Shown: piece by piece, positions 23,085 to 33,653 of the stretch | Layout: each line of letters starts with the position of its first letter | Position numbering within the stretch: position 1 is the first letter of the stretch | Origin: Castor canadensis | Lineage: Eukaryota > Chordata > Mammalia > Rodentia > Castoridae | DNA length: 64,000 nucleotides | Assembly (NCBI RefSeq): GCF_047511655.1 | Contig: NC_133387.1 | Span: 45,736,853 to 45,800,852 of the forward strand | Direction: 5' to 3' | Notes under the pieces: model-generated | What the model was told of the DNA's origin: nothing | Seen by the model: the letters and a program-made list of their open reading frames with translations, nothing else | Databases searched by the model: none | Program-made: the position numbers and the translations under genes

Positions 23085-23519
23085 TTTTGCATTCTCATTG
23101 TTAAAAATTATGGAAATGTTAGAGCAGACATATTAAAACCATCTGGCTGTATAGTGTCGGTCCTCAAGTTTATATGAACCTTTCCTGAGTAACTAAGGCC
23201 TACCATTTTGGTATTCCCTTTATGGTGGCAGTGAGCTTTTCTGGGCTTCACTAAAGGTTGCTGCTCTAGTGTGATCAGACTAGAATCTATGCCATCATTT
23301 CTCTGGCTTCCAGCCCTTTGAGCCACACCTTAGGCTTTCCCAGGACTCCATTTTGCAGAACCACATTCTGGAACTTCTCACCTCCATAATCATATGAATT
23401 TATGCCTTATAATAAATGAGATATATGTATGATTTATATATGTAAGACCTCTATCTCTGACTCTATCTAAAGATCCTCTTGGCTCTGTTTGTTTGTAGAC
23501 CCCTGACTAATGTATAACC
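23085..23519 (+). repeat. Probable LTR 3' part, family unsure
   Basis: 'gaacttctcacctccataatc', 'tatgccttataataaatgag' (AATAAA signal) and 'cccctgactaatgta' are in the order seen at the 3' end of an old mammalian LTR. The 5' boundary is not visible. Confidence 0.45.
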
Positions 23520-23612
23520 TTTTACCTGTGGGTTTTATTTTCACTAGAGTCTAGAATGGTGCTTAGCAAATAGCAGTATATCAAGAAATGTTCACTATTG
23601 GATGAATATAAA
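23520..23612 (+). repeat. L2 LINE 3' end
   Basis: 'tctagaatggtgcttagcaaatag' followed by 'caagaaatgttcactattggatgaat' is the end of L2. Confidence 0.65.
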
Positions 23613-23659
23613 TGCTCATTAAAGCCATTGAAAAGAAAAACTATGCCTTACAATATTGC

Positions 23660-24445
23660 TGGTATCAAATGTGGGGGTCTTTTTTTCCCACCAACACCCA
23701 ATTCTCTAACTCTCTGGACACCAAGTGGTATCCTTCAATTCAATTTTGACAATATCTAACAATCTGAAGTTGGTATAAGACCCTCATAAGGAAGGGCTCA
23801 GTCCCACAAGACTGCTTCCACTTCAAAGGCCAATCAAAGTTCCAGGCCTCTGGTACTTCTGACGGAGTTCACAAGTCAGCAGTTCCCACAATTATCTCCT
23901 CACATTCGATAATTTACTGTAATAATCATGGAACTCAGGAAAACATTTTACTTAGATATATTGGTTTATTTTAAAAGAGACAACTCAAGATCAGTCAGGT
24001 GGAAGCCATGCATAAAGGATCACATGGTGAGTGGGATTCACAGAGTTTTCAGGCCCTCTCAGGGTGCCTCATTCCCAGAAGCTCTGTAGATTCTTCATTT
24101 AGAGCTTTTAAGGATGTTCTATTATATAGCCATGATTGATCAGATCACTGACAACTGGTAAGTAACTCAACCTTGAGCTTCTCTGCCTTCACAAAGGTGG
24201 GAGAGTAAGACATTAAACTCCAGCTCTCTAATTAGCAAGTTGTGTCCTCTGCTAATCTGTCTTCATCCTTCTGTTAGTATAAACTAGTGTACAGTTGGAA
24301 AAGGGCTTATTATGAATACCAAAAGATGTTCCAATCACTTCTACCATCAGGAAATCCCAAGGGTTTTAGAAGCTATGAGCTAGTAACCTAGGGTGGAAAC
24401 CAAATATATATTTCTTGTGTCACTTCATCTTAAAAAAATAGCCTT
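23660..24445 (-). repeat. Old ERVL-type (MLT2-like) LTR
   Basis: Several blocks recur in the order of a reversed ERVL LTR: 'ttaaaagagacaactcaagatcag', 'agccatgcataaaggatcac', 'gattgatcagatcactgac', 'ggtaagtaactcaacctt', and 'aaatcccaagggttttagaagctatga'. No internal sequence adjoins it. Family name is tentative. Confidence 0.55.
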
Positions 24446-24601
24446 AGAATCCAAAAACAAAAGTCATTCCTCAAAATGAAAAAAGTTATTTTTAAAATTT
24501 CTTGCTAAACTTAACAGTATAAACTTTATAAAATTGTTAACATTCAATCATTTTGAACCTATGAAACATAATTTTGGATGGTTCAATTCTCTCCTACATA
24601 T

Positions 24602-24795
24602 TACCATTGGACGTCCACATCCATGAGTTCTCCATCCATATATTCAACCAACTGGAGATCAAAATTATTCAGGAAAAACAATTCATGTGTACTCAACACA
24701 TACAAACTGTTTTCCTTGCTATTATTTTCTAACTAATACAGTATAACAACTTACATTGTATTGAGTATTATAAGTAATTTTTCAAAATTAAAATA
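24602..24795 (+). repeat. Tigger-type non-autonomous DNA transposon fragment
   Basis: 'gtccacatccatgagttct', 'ttcaaccaactggagatcaaaa', 'acagtataacaacttacattgtattg' and 'gtattataagtaat' follow a MER8-like Tigger derivative. The inverted ends are lost. Confidence 0.65.
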
Positions 24796-25809
24796 TAGAA
24801 TCAAGATTATGCATGGTCTTGGGAAACACTAACACCACCTCAATCAGAAAACAGCACAATGCAATGTGTTGATTTGTTTTGTTTTTTTTTATTGCAAAAA
24901 CAGTGTTTTTCAGCTGTCTTCTAACTACAAGAGAGAACTTTGACATAGGTCTGGTTTGGTATCCCAGGTGCTTCTTTTTCAGTCTGATCAGGACACAGTA
25001 CAAGAGTCTTTACAGGCATGCTCAGAGCTGTCATTCTTTGGGCACTGACACCTAACTGGTTTCCAAGGCAACACTGGTAGCAAACCCTTTTGGCTAGTTT
25101 GTGATCCTAGAAAGGCTTTGTGAACATGAATGTGAACCAAATTAACACTACATGATTATTAAACATAGAGCATTTGTTACATACCATTTGAAGTTATATG
25201 AGCTTTTAAATGTTTAACAGCTTGAAAGGTTGGCAGGTTTGAAAACTGATGTTCTTCATCTCTGGGAAAGCAGAGTAAAATGGTTTTGAGAAAAATTTTT
25301 TTTTCTGCCAAGTCCTCAGCTAGTCAGTACCTTGAATTATACTCTTGTTACCTGAGAGGTGGAAGTGCTAATTTTAAAGACATAACAACAATGTAACTAA
25401 AATTATGACTGATTTGAGCTTCTGCTAATATTTAGAGCTCTTTGAAGGATGTGGCACAATAAATAGATGGGAGTGATGGGTGAAGAAAAGTGTTCTTTGG
25501 TAGATTTGGGACTACTAGTATGGATCAGGGTTTTAAGTAAGAGATTTTACTAAAATCAAAGCAAATGCTGGGAGTTACAGAGTTTCTCTTTTTAAGAAAG
25601 GGGTCTATGCATTCACACAGTGAGCATGTAGAATTGGGGAGTACGTCCAGTTAGGTCTTTGTACTATATTGAGGACTCACTTTGTGTGGAGCATTAGAGC
25701 ATTGCACAAGGGCTTAGGGAATTCTGTTTCTAAAAAGTGGCACAATAGTTACTTTTAAATTAATCTGCAGGTGGAGAAATGAATTTTGAGACCCTCAGTC
25801 TGAAACACA
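24796..25809. other. Unassigned sequence
   Basis: No gene or repeat recognised. A poly-T run at about 24881-24889 is the only low-complexity feature. Confidence 0.5.

Positions 25810-25871
<62 letters not shown>
25810..25871. repeat. (CT)n(CA)n compound microsatellite
   Basis: About six CT units run directly into about 24 CA units, uninterrupted. Likely length-polymorphic. Confidence 0.97.
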
Positions 25872-25874
<3 letters not shown>

Positions 25875-26949
25875 TGAAGTTGTCATTGGATTCCAGTCCA
25901 TATAAATCATGTGAAGATTTTCTTTAGTGCTGTGATAGCGCTCTAGATGTCAAGTAATAGAAAGCCAACCTAAACTAGGTAAAGTAGGAACAGCTGCAAA
26001 TTCTGAACCACAGAAGAGGTGGGAGGAGAAATATTTGTGTGTCGTGTGTGCCAACATGCCTGGTTCTACACATCTTGAATGATGTTTTTTAATATTGCTT
26101 AATTCTCTTACAATAACATCTCTGTGAGGATATAAATCATGGCTCTGTCATACCCATGTTCCGACATTCATTGTTCATACCAGAGAGAAAAAATTATCTT
26201 CCCCTAACTCAAGGTTTGAAAACCTAGGAAATGAATCTAACTGGCTAACTTAGATTTTAAATGCTTTTCTGAAACAGTCACTATAGAAGGTGAAGCATGG
26301 TGTGTAGAGATGGGATAATTGGACATTCTTAGAATTAAGTTGATTAAACTAAAGTCAGGTTCCCACCCCTTGGCTAGGGAAATAGAGTCATGGAAGAAAA
26401 TGGCAGTCCAAGTTGGGATATATCTTTAAATCTGGAAGGAAGGGAGTACAATTCTCAAAAAGATGAGAAGAAAGATACCCTGGACATGGTTATAGGAGAA
26501 ATCTTTGTGCTAAACACCCATCACATATCTGCAAACATCCAAATAGTTGCCTTCCTTTGTTGTTGTGCTTTGAAGTTAATGTAGCCCAAGTAAGTTAATA
26601 CAGACACCAAAGAAAGAACCTGTCTGAATAATATAAAATTTAAGGTGTTCCATAGTAAATCTCTTTAAACACTTCTATAACATGTACAATGACATTTTTC
26701 AACCTGTGAAAATCTCATCATATAGATAAGTAGTTGAGGGATGCATTTTTAAAAATCTTTTACATGGGCTCAGTTTTCAGGTTTAGTGCCATCACTAATA
26801 CATCTTCAAACTATGCTAAAGCAGCAGTGAGTAAAGCTGTTTACTTCAGTTCATCTACTTTTTTTCTTTTGACTTTTAGCTGTACTTAGATTCAAACTAT
26901 GTCAAGTAGATAGAAACTGCCTGTAAATATCCAGTAAGAATTTCATTAC
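25872..26949. other. Unassigned sequence flanking the provirus
   Basis: No gene or named element; a weak reversed MIR-like patch near 26080-26160. The TTAC at 26946-26949 is the left target duplication of the adjoining provirus. Confidence 0.5.
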
Positions 26950-27324
26950 TGTAGCAGGGAGGAGGATCAAAAGAAAACAATCTAGGCCTGAGTCCTGAGA
27001 AAGTAACAGGGAAGTAGGGATGGCATAGCAGAGAGATAAAACCTGAGAAATCTGAACATGAGGAAGGTCACATAACACCAGGGAAGGGACAGTCACATAG
27101 CACTAGCGTAAAGTAGCCAATAAAATTAAATATAACCATATATGGATTAGACCTTGCTTTTTGCTTTTGTAACCTGCTTGCAAGTGTATATAAGGTGAGA
27201 CCCTTTGTTCTTGGGGCTCAGCCTTTGGACACGAGTCCACCGAGTCTGTGCTAGCACAATAAAATGTTGCTTCCTGCTAATTACCTCAAGAGTCCCGTAT
27301 CTCAGATAGCAAACTCCAACAACA
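26950..27324 (+). repeat. 5' LTR of the Pro-type provirus
   Basis: Contains a CCAAT box (27116-27120), TATA box TATATAAG (27187-27194) and AATAAA signal (27258-27263), the usual U3-R-U5 spacing. Confidence 0.95.
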
Positions 27325-27329
27325 TTTCT

Positions 27330-27347
27330 TGGGGGCTCGTTACCCGG
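27330..27347 (+). promoter_or_regulatory. Primer-binding site, tRNA-Pro-like
   Basis: The first 11 bases TGGGGGCTCGT match the standard tRNA-Pro site; the next bases (TACCCGG) are shifted by a small insertion. This is the best candidate for the primer site and sits at the expected distance from the LTR. Confidence 0.65.
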
Positions 27348-27828
27348 AATTGCGGAGATGGTGAGTTATCACCTCCCTTGTCACCCGGTGCGTCCTTCTG
27401 GACCATCAGGCGGAGATCCCATCAGGCACCAATGGACAGCTTGATCTGGAGGGAGATTCATCCTCCCAGCGTGTTGGGGTGAGGGCCTCGGGTGCAGAAT
27501 GGAACCCAGTACAGCGCAGGAACCAGTGAGGGGCGGGGAACACAGCTCATCAGACTGGTAAGAACAGGGTCCAAAGTCAGGCCTACCCCAAGAGGCAGAA
27601 GGGTAGCTTGATCACCTCCCAATGGGACATCCTAGTAACTGCCATTTTTGGGGTGAAACCATGGCTCTCGGATTCAGGGAGTGGTATGGAAGTACAGTGC
27701 TGTATGAGAGTATATGAAAATGCGAGCTGAGACACAGCACAGCTTCAAAGTGAGTAAGGAGTTCCTTCCCACTCTGTATCTGTCTGGCAGTCTGGTAACT
27801 GGAGGAGATGGGTGGAAATCAGAGTTAA

Positions 27829-28010
27829 AAACCCTCCCTTGGAGTGTATGATTAATAACTTTAAAAAGGGAGTCAATGGAGACTACGGAGTTAACTCAAA
27901 GCAAGCTAAACATCCTTTGTAAAGTAGATTGACCTGCTTTTGGTGTAGGATGGCTCCCAGAAGGATCACTAAATAAAACTGTGATTAATGACGTTTACAG
28001 AGTAATTGTG
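27829..28010 (+). pseudogene. gag matrix trace of the Pro-type provirus
   Basis: In mixed frames one can read a matrix-like order: a proline-leucine-glycine block, 'FKKG', 'GDYG', 'LNILCKVDLPAFGVGW' and 'EGSLNKTVINDVY'. This fits gammaretroviral matrix about 500 nt after the primer site. A stop lies within the first part and the following 79-codon frame (27981-28220) soon loses similarity. Confidence 0.6.
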
Positions 28011-28240
28011 AAAAAAACCAAAAAACAACCTAACATCCAGGAGAATGGGAAAAGTCAAGAGGCTAAAACTGGTCTTCAAAAACCAGACTTTGTTGTTTAT
28101 TTAAGTTCAGGTAACAATTTATTGGGCAGACTGAGGAGGAGTCTTTCAGTCTTGATGGGTAGCTTTGGTGCTCCAGTTTGCACATCTTCACCCAAAGTGG
28201 GCATCCTGAAGGAGGACTGAGGCTCAGCACTAACTGAAGG

Positions 28241-28311
28241 ATTAACTCAGCATTAACACACGAAGGATGGACTTCGTGTTAACTCAGCATTAACACACGA
28301 AGGATGGACTT
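28241..28311 (+). repeat. Two-copy tandem repeat, 34-bp unit, period 37
   Basis: The 34-bp unit at 28241-28274 is repeated at 28278-28311 with a single difference at its first base. It lies inside the provirus and is probably a local duplication. Confidence 0.95.
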
Positions 28312-28383
28312 ACACTGATACATAAGATGTGGTCTGATTTAAAAGAAAAGGAATGTCGCAGAAGGGTTGTGAATGCAGAGAGA

Positions 28384-28425
28384 CAGAGGAGGAGGAGGAA
28401 GAGAAGAAGAAGAGAAGAAGAGGCC
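28384..28425. repeat. GA-rich (GAA/GGA) low-complexity tract
   Basis: Purine-only stretch of GGA and GAA triplets inside the provirus interior. Confidence 0.9.
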
Positions 28426-29009
28426 ACAGCCTACAGCAAAAATCTTGAAATCTGGGTAGCTAAAGAAATGACCTTGGCATGTTTCATTCTGCCATAATTA
28501 CAATCTGGAATTTAATTCTCTCTTATAATACAGGGGTCTATTAACAAACTGGCTTTCTATAAATTGTTTTTATACAAAAAAAATAATTTTAAGTTTGCTT
28601 TCTTTCTGTTTTTTTCCCATACAAATATAAGGTTCTAAGTTAAAATGTTTTAGAAATTAATTTCAACAAGTAACATGATATTAAAGATACGATTTTTTAA
28701 AATAAAAGGATAAAAAATACTTTAAAAAAAAGATTAAGACAAGCTCCCCCAGAGTATACAAAATAAGTTGTCATAAAGGTACTGAGTAAGTTGTCATAAA
28801 AGATGGAGTTTATAGATGCTTATGTAAGTGATTAACTAAAATCCAGTTACATTAAAGGTTTTGTAAGGTCAAAATTTAATGTACTGATGTTAAACTAAAA
28901 CTTAATTCTTTGAGCTCATAACAACAAGGCTATCTTTAAAATATTGTATTGTTCTTGATAACATTTACAAAAAATTGTCTTAAAATGGTTTTTGTTTTGT
29001 CAAGATAAC

Positions 29010-29610
29010 TGTCAGGGAATTTTTGGTGCAACAGGTTAATCCACAAATTTGGCAAGACAACAAGAGTTTATTAAAACACAGAAAAACAAGAGGCAGCTGA
29101 GCGCAGGGAATATGGCTGCACTGATGTGAGAGTTAAAACAAATTTACTTATGTAAAGCCAAAGTGCACCCTCCAGATAGGATTAATAAAAAAAAAAAACT
29201 CAAAAAAAAACCAAAACAAAACACTACACTGGAAGTCAAGACCTCCAGTTTTTATTAGACTCCACAAAGTAAAGGTGTTAGTCCTATTCCTTCCACATGT
29301 TGGATGGAGGGAATTTTTTGCCCTGGGATGGCCAGATTGGGCCTGTTATTTTAGGGGGGGGTCTCCATTGGCTACAGGTTGGTGGGATCCTGCTGTATGT
29401 CATGAGCCACGTGTTTGTCTATAATCTGGAATGTGATCCCTTATCAACATCTGAGCCATGATTCTTGGCCACTGTGTTTCCTAACTCCACACTTAGTCCC
29501 CACAAATATTTACCTGTGTTCTCTGGTGATTTTTGTAGGGTTTTACTACTAAGGTAACTGAGTCATGTTCATTTAGGAATTGGTTTGTGTAGGGGTTAAC
29601 AATAAAGACA
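29010..29610 (-). mobile_element. LTR-like segment nested in the provirus
   Basis: On the minus strand it starts TGTCTTTATTG and ends CCCTGACA, with a late AATAAA (complement of 29067-29072) and a TATA-like 'taataaaaactgg'. About 601 bp. No flanking duplication is visible, and family is unknown, so it remains a candidate. Confidence 0.45.
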
Positions 29611-29614
29611 GCCA

Positions 29615-29913
29615 TGTTAGGACTAGATCCCCTCCTCCTTGGAGATGGCTTACCTTTATCTCCAAGGACAGTTGGGCAGACAGTGACCTAGCTATAACTT
29701 ATCTTTATAAGTTGCCCAGCAACAATATCCCTTATTGACCTCCCTGGTACTTTTCCACTAGCCCCCCATATCTAGCCCAATCCTGTGTATGGCAATGGGC
29801 TCTAGCTCTCACTTGCTGAGGTCTCCCTTTGCAGGGCTCCTGCCTAAACAATAAACCCTGTACTGGTGTTTGAGCCATCTCTCTGCCTCTTCCATACCTC
29901 TTATTCTCTAACA
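29615..29913 (+). mobile_element. Second LTR-like segment nested in the provirus
   Basis: Ends are perfect 6-bp inverted repeats TGTTAG...CTAACA. Inside are a TTTATAA-type box near 29704 and AATAAA at 29850-29855. It is 299 bp and begins only 4 bp after the oppositely oriented LTR-like segment. No target duplication was seen. Confidence 0.5.
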
Positions 29914-30622
29914 GTTTATTTAAAACTTTCTAGATGCCCTCATGGTAAAACAACTGTTGTCTTGGGTGATTCTTATACAGTTGGTATCCTATATGTGTCT
30001 ATGACTGGGTTTTTTGGGGTCACTGACACTGTTCCCCCTCTAAATGATGAAAAAAATCTAAGGTTTTATTTCAAAAACTACTAAACTAATATGTATATAT
30101 AACCTCTATAGAGCTGTGATGCTGTTGCCAGTTCCTGTATATTAAATATATTTATATTTTTCAAGTATATCAAGCCTTCTAAAATACAAAATTTAGATAA
30201 GCATGGTAACAAAAGGTTAGTGGTATTGATATACTGTTCTGTTAGTTGCTAAATTGTCCATCAGAATTTTAAGCATGGCTCTTAAGTTTTTGTCATTACA
30301 GTTCTGATCCTTCTGGGACATTTACAATCAAGTCCATTAAAAAAAGTGACTAATAATTACTTATCTGTCAACCAGGTTAGCTTTTTAGACATCTGCTTTT
30401 GTTAGATTTTGTTTTGTATTGTCCTTGTCTAGAAGCCCACTGCCTCAGAGCCACTCCTTCTAAGTCTCTCTGTTGCTTAAATCTGGCCAAAAGGATCTAG
30501 TTGGCACTGACTTCCACCTGATCTGCTCATTATTCCCTCCCGACCTGGGAATAAGGCCAACCAAACAAATAAAATCCAGGAAAAAGCAAATCCTGAAGAT
30601 GACGAGTCAAGAAAGATGTTCA

Positions 30623-30713
30623 GTCTAAGGTCATATCTCCCTGAACGCACCCAATCTTGTCTGGTCTCGAAAGCTAAGCAGGGTCAGGCCTGGTTAGTAT
30701 TTGGATGGAAGAC
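30623..30713 (+). pseudogene. 5S rRNA retropseudogene, 3'-truncated
   Basis: Matches 5S ribosomal RNA from its first base for about 91 nt, including the internal promoter region ('aagctaagcagggtcaggcctggttagta'-type order), with a handful of transitions. It stops about 30 nt before the 5S end. There is no A-tail. AGATGTTCA (30614-30622) and AGATCTTCA (30714-30722) flank it directly as an 8-of-9 direct repeat. It lies inside the provirus, so it is younger than that insertion unless duplicated together with it. Confidence 0.93.
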
Positions 30714-31061
30714 AGATCTTCAGAAGAGTCTGCTCAGAGACAAGCAGTTTAGAGACAAAGGGGGGAATACCATCAAAGTTCAAATGGAGTCACTGGTGCC
30801 AGACCTCTCAAAAATATCAAGGCCAAGAGGATTGAAGAAATGGTTCTTATGCATGTGTGGTTATCTGGCGTTAAAGCTCTTCCAGACACAAACTCATATT
30901 TTTAGATAGTCTTCTACTAAAATAGAGACAAAATAACTATTTTTACTGGCTCTAAACATGCCCTTTGATAATTAAAGATGGTGGTTTGAAATTTTTTTTT
31001 TAAACAACGAGTTTTCTTGGACATATATACTAACAGTATATTGCTGCCAAGGGAATTCTAC

Positions 31062-31081
31062 AAAAAAAAAAAAAAAAAAAA
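31062..31081 (+). repeat. Poly-A run, 20 bases
   Basis: Uninterrupted run of 20 A inside the provirus; possibly the tail of an unrecognised retrocopy upstream, but no body or target duplication could be assigned. Confidence 0.9.
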
Positions 31082-31119
31082 CTTAACTAAAATGTCCAAC
31101 CATTAAAACCCCATTGGAG

Positions 31120-31260
31120 GGGCCCTTTTGTTGTTATCTTGTCTACTCCCACCACAGTTAGCAGAGATAGCTCCTTGGAGCCACCACAGTCAAGTCAAGC
31201 CAGCTTCTCTTGAACAGGAATACATCCCTGATCCAGCTTCACCATGCAGGATCACCCTCC
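31120..31260 (+). pseudogene. pol integrase C-terminal trace
   Basis: A short 'EIAPWSHHSQVKPA' segment in the frame from 31128 matches the end of class I integrase, where pol overlaps the start of env. Everything upstream in pol is missing or unrecognisable. Confidence 0.6.
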
Positions 31261-31399
31261 AGAACCTAAGTGCCCTCCCTCAGCAAAACTCTGCTTCTCA
31301 GGAAACAACAGGGGACCAAGAACAGAACAACAGCCCTGCACTAGTCACCACTGGAAGCTTAAGGAGTCAACTCTCCAACAGGACAAATGGCCTGTTTTT

Positions 31400-32025
31400 C
31401 ACCCCAGTTATTTCACTGTAACGCATTGTCATCCCTTGTCTATATCTGTTGCTGTAGTTCTCACCCTAGTCTTTGCCATAGGCTTGGCAAAAACTGCCCC
31501 CGCTGATCGATCTCACTGTCAAAGGTTTTTATTTGCTCTCTTCTATTTCTTTTGAGCAGGATGCATAATTACTATTTATTGTTACTGATCTGGTTTAACA
31601 AAGGACTAAATATGCAGCCCTCCTTCACAAGGAGAAAGCTGCCCCTAACTGCACCCTGTAACCCTGTAAATTTCACTGTACTTAAGCCATCTGATTAAAC
31701 ATGAAAAAAAGTAATTAATATAAAAATAGATAAAAAGGGTCTTGACCCTAAAAGTCTGATACACCTCAAATTAGTAACTGTTACTCGTGAGAATTTCTCA
31801 TACCAAGTTTTTCACTCCTTTTATAAGGAGATAAAGAGTAAATTTTCCATCTCTACCAAAACTAAAAGCTTGTTCCTCTCACTGGCTGAGTCTATAGCCC
31901 AGACACTAAATGTCACTTTATGCTATGTTTGTTGGGGGGACCAACATGGGAGACCACTGGGCTTGGGAAAAAGATGACAAATGGCCTTACATGTAATGAT
32001 GTTATAAAAATACAAACCCCCTAAA
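31400..32025 (+). pseudogene. env remnant, frameshifted and mostly deleted
   Basis: A hydrophobic leader-like stretch occurs near 31440-31500. A Cys-containing surface-subunit motif, preceded by an Asn-Val-Thr glycosylation site, occurs near 31905-31960 and is split by a frame change. From there the sequence passes almost directly to the purine tract, so most of the surface and all of the transmembrane subunit are gone. No functional envelope is encoded. Confidence 0.6.
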
Positions 32026-32062
32026 TTAAGATGATGCTCTTTGACCTTAGGTGGGTCCGAGC

Positions 32063-32078
32063 ATCAAAGGGGGAATGA
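32063..32078 (+). promoter_or_regulatory. Polypurine tract of the provirus
   Basis: 'caaagggggaatga' directly precedes the 3' LTR, as required for plus-strand priming in retroviruses. Confidence 0.85.
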
Positions 32079-32453
32079 TGTAGCAGGGAGGAGGATCAGA
32101 AGAAAACAGTCTAGGCCTGAGTCCTGAGAAAGTAGCAGGGAAGTAGGAATGGCATAGCAGAGAGATAAAACCTGAGAAATCTGAACATGAGGAAGGTCAC
32201 ATTGTACCAAGGAGGGGAAAGTCACATAGCACTAGGGTAAAGTAGCCAATAAAATTAAATATAACCATATATGGATTAGACCTTGCTTTTTGCTTCTGTA
32301 ACCTGCTTGCAAGGGTATATAAGGTGAGATCCTTTGTTCTTGAGGCTCAGCCTTGGGACACGAGTCCGCTGAGTCTGTGCCGGCACAATAAAATGTTGCT
32401 TCCTGCTAATTGCCTCAAGAACCCCGTACCTCAGCTAGCAAACTTCTGCAACA
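32079..32453 (+). repeat. 3' LTR of the Pro-type provirus
   Basis: Same length and ends as the 5' LTR, with the same CCAAT, TATATAAG and AATAAA elements. Most differences between the two are transitions; a short cluster sits near 32203-32221. Confidence 0.95.
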
Positions 32454-32457
32454 TTAC

Positions 32458-33044
32458 TAGCAATTTTTTGCTTCTGTTGGATTTGGAACACAAAGCCAAG
32501 TGTTGGTATGATTTACATTCAGTTGTTCCATCAGATGGAATCCAGTGAAGTATTCATCTGACTTGGAGATTCATGAGGTTTCAAGTAAAAGAGCCATTTT
32601 CTAAATATGAAATACAAACCCAAGAATATATCTACTTCTGAGTTATTTTCTGGTACTTTATCCCAATTAATCTTTATTCCTTTTTATAATGTATTATTGC
32701 AAATATTTGTTTTATATTTTTCATATTTTATTCACTCTGTATCAGGCATTGTTTCAATTTCAGGCTTTCATTCCATTATCATCTATGTCATGCCTTTCAT
32801 TTCTCTCATAGGTCATTTCTTTTGTGTCTTAGTTTTCCCTTCATATTAAAGAAGCATAGTGTTCAAAAGAATGTCTTAGCATTGATTTATTAGCATGTAA
32901 GACTGCTGTTTTATCATAAAGGAGAGGGGAACTTAACTTAGAAAAAGGAAACAAAGAAACATAAATTAATAATGGCTGTTCATTTCCTGTTAAAAATAAT
33001 GTCCAGGTAATTGGATATTGAGATACAAATTAAATTTTCTTTTT
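32458..33044. other. Unassigned sequence
   Basis: AT-rich flank of the provirus with no gene signal. The 80-codon frame at 32607-32849 is hydrophobic because of its T-rich composition. Confidence 0.5.
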
Positions 33045-33180
33045 TCCTCTCTCTCTGCTCCCTTTTTCCCATGCCACCTCTTTCCTCTCTTCCTCTTCTC
33101 CTTCCTCTCTCTCTTCCCTCTTCCTCCTCCATCTCCAGTTACTTCTTCCCCCTCTGTTACTCCCTTTCTCCATGTGTGTC
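33045..33180. repeat. Polypyrimidine (CT-rich) tract
   Basis: About 135 bp made almost wholly of C and T with CTT/CTCC motifs. It yields overlapping Leu/Ser/Pro-rich and, on the other strand, Lys/Glu/Arg-rich frames that are composition artefacts. Confidence 0.85.
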
Positions 33181-33568
33181 TCTCAAACACAAATGCTAAA
33201 CTTTCTAGAACAAATTTATCTTTCTAACATGCTTATTTTTTGCTCTTTAGTTTATATAAGTGTATACACAGATTTAGTCTGCGGGTTCTTCCTACAAGGT
33301 ATTTGAAAAGGAGATGTGTTTTTGTTAGCCTGTCTTTGACTCTGAAATCACAAATTTCTGCTACCATAGATGAGACTTACCCATTAACTTCACTGAAAGA
33401 ATGCAGAAGTGTTTGGAGGAAGGTACACAGGGAAATGAAGGACAGTTGTGAAGCAGGAAGACATAAACAGGAGAAAGAGAAAGACTTTCAAAAGTTTCAA
33501 ATACTTATGCTAACATTCTGTCTCTGTATCAGAAGATCTCAGGAGATTTTCAAGTAAGTTGAATGTTA

Positions 33569-33653
33569 GGACTGGTGGAGTGGCTCAAGTAGTACAGCAC
33601 CTGCCTAGCAAGTGTGAAGTCCTGGGTTCAAATCCCAGTACTGCCAAAAAAAA
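33569..33653 (+). repeat. tRNA-derived (ID-like) SINE
   Basis: Well preserved: A-box-like 'tggctcaagtagta' and a B box GGTTCAAATCC at 33625-33635, then 'cagtactgcc' and an A-tail. Same family as the units at 7082 and 19562. Confidence 0.92.

Larger units (their letters stand above)
26950..32453 (+). mobile_element. Complete two-LTR endogenous retrovirus, class I, coding capacity lost
   Basis: LTRs of 375 bp at 26950-27324 and 32079-32453 (TGTAG...CAACA) are bounded by the 4-bp duplication TTAC (26946-26949 and 32454-32457). A primer site resembling tRNA-Pro lies 5 nt after the first LTR, and a purine tract directly precedes the second. By eye the LTRs differ at about 28 of 375 positions with no gaps (about 92-93% identity), so the insertion is not recent. 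The 4.75-kb interior keeps traces of gag matrix, pol integrase C-terminus and env, but it is interrupted by two other LTR-like segments, a 5S pseudogene and deletions. Confidence 0.93.

Noticed and set aside
29600..29920. Treating 29010-29913 as one long terminal repeat
   Set aside because: Polyadenylation and TATA-like signals point in opposite directions in the two halves and each half has its own TG/CA ends.
30616..30909. 97-codon frame
   Set aside because: Starts in the 5S pseudogene and reads into proviral relic DNA; no protein similarity.
32990..33227. Three overlapping frames, Lys/Arg-rich or Ser/Pro/Leu-rich
   Set aside because: Composition artefact of the polypyrimidine tract.
33569..33653. 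Possible tRNA gene, because of good A and B boxes
   Set aside because: The sequence cannot fold into a full tRNA cloverleaf and ends in an A-tail; it is a SINE with sister copies in the window.
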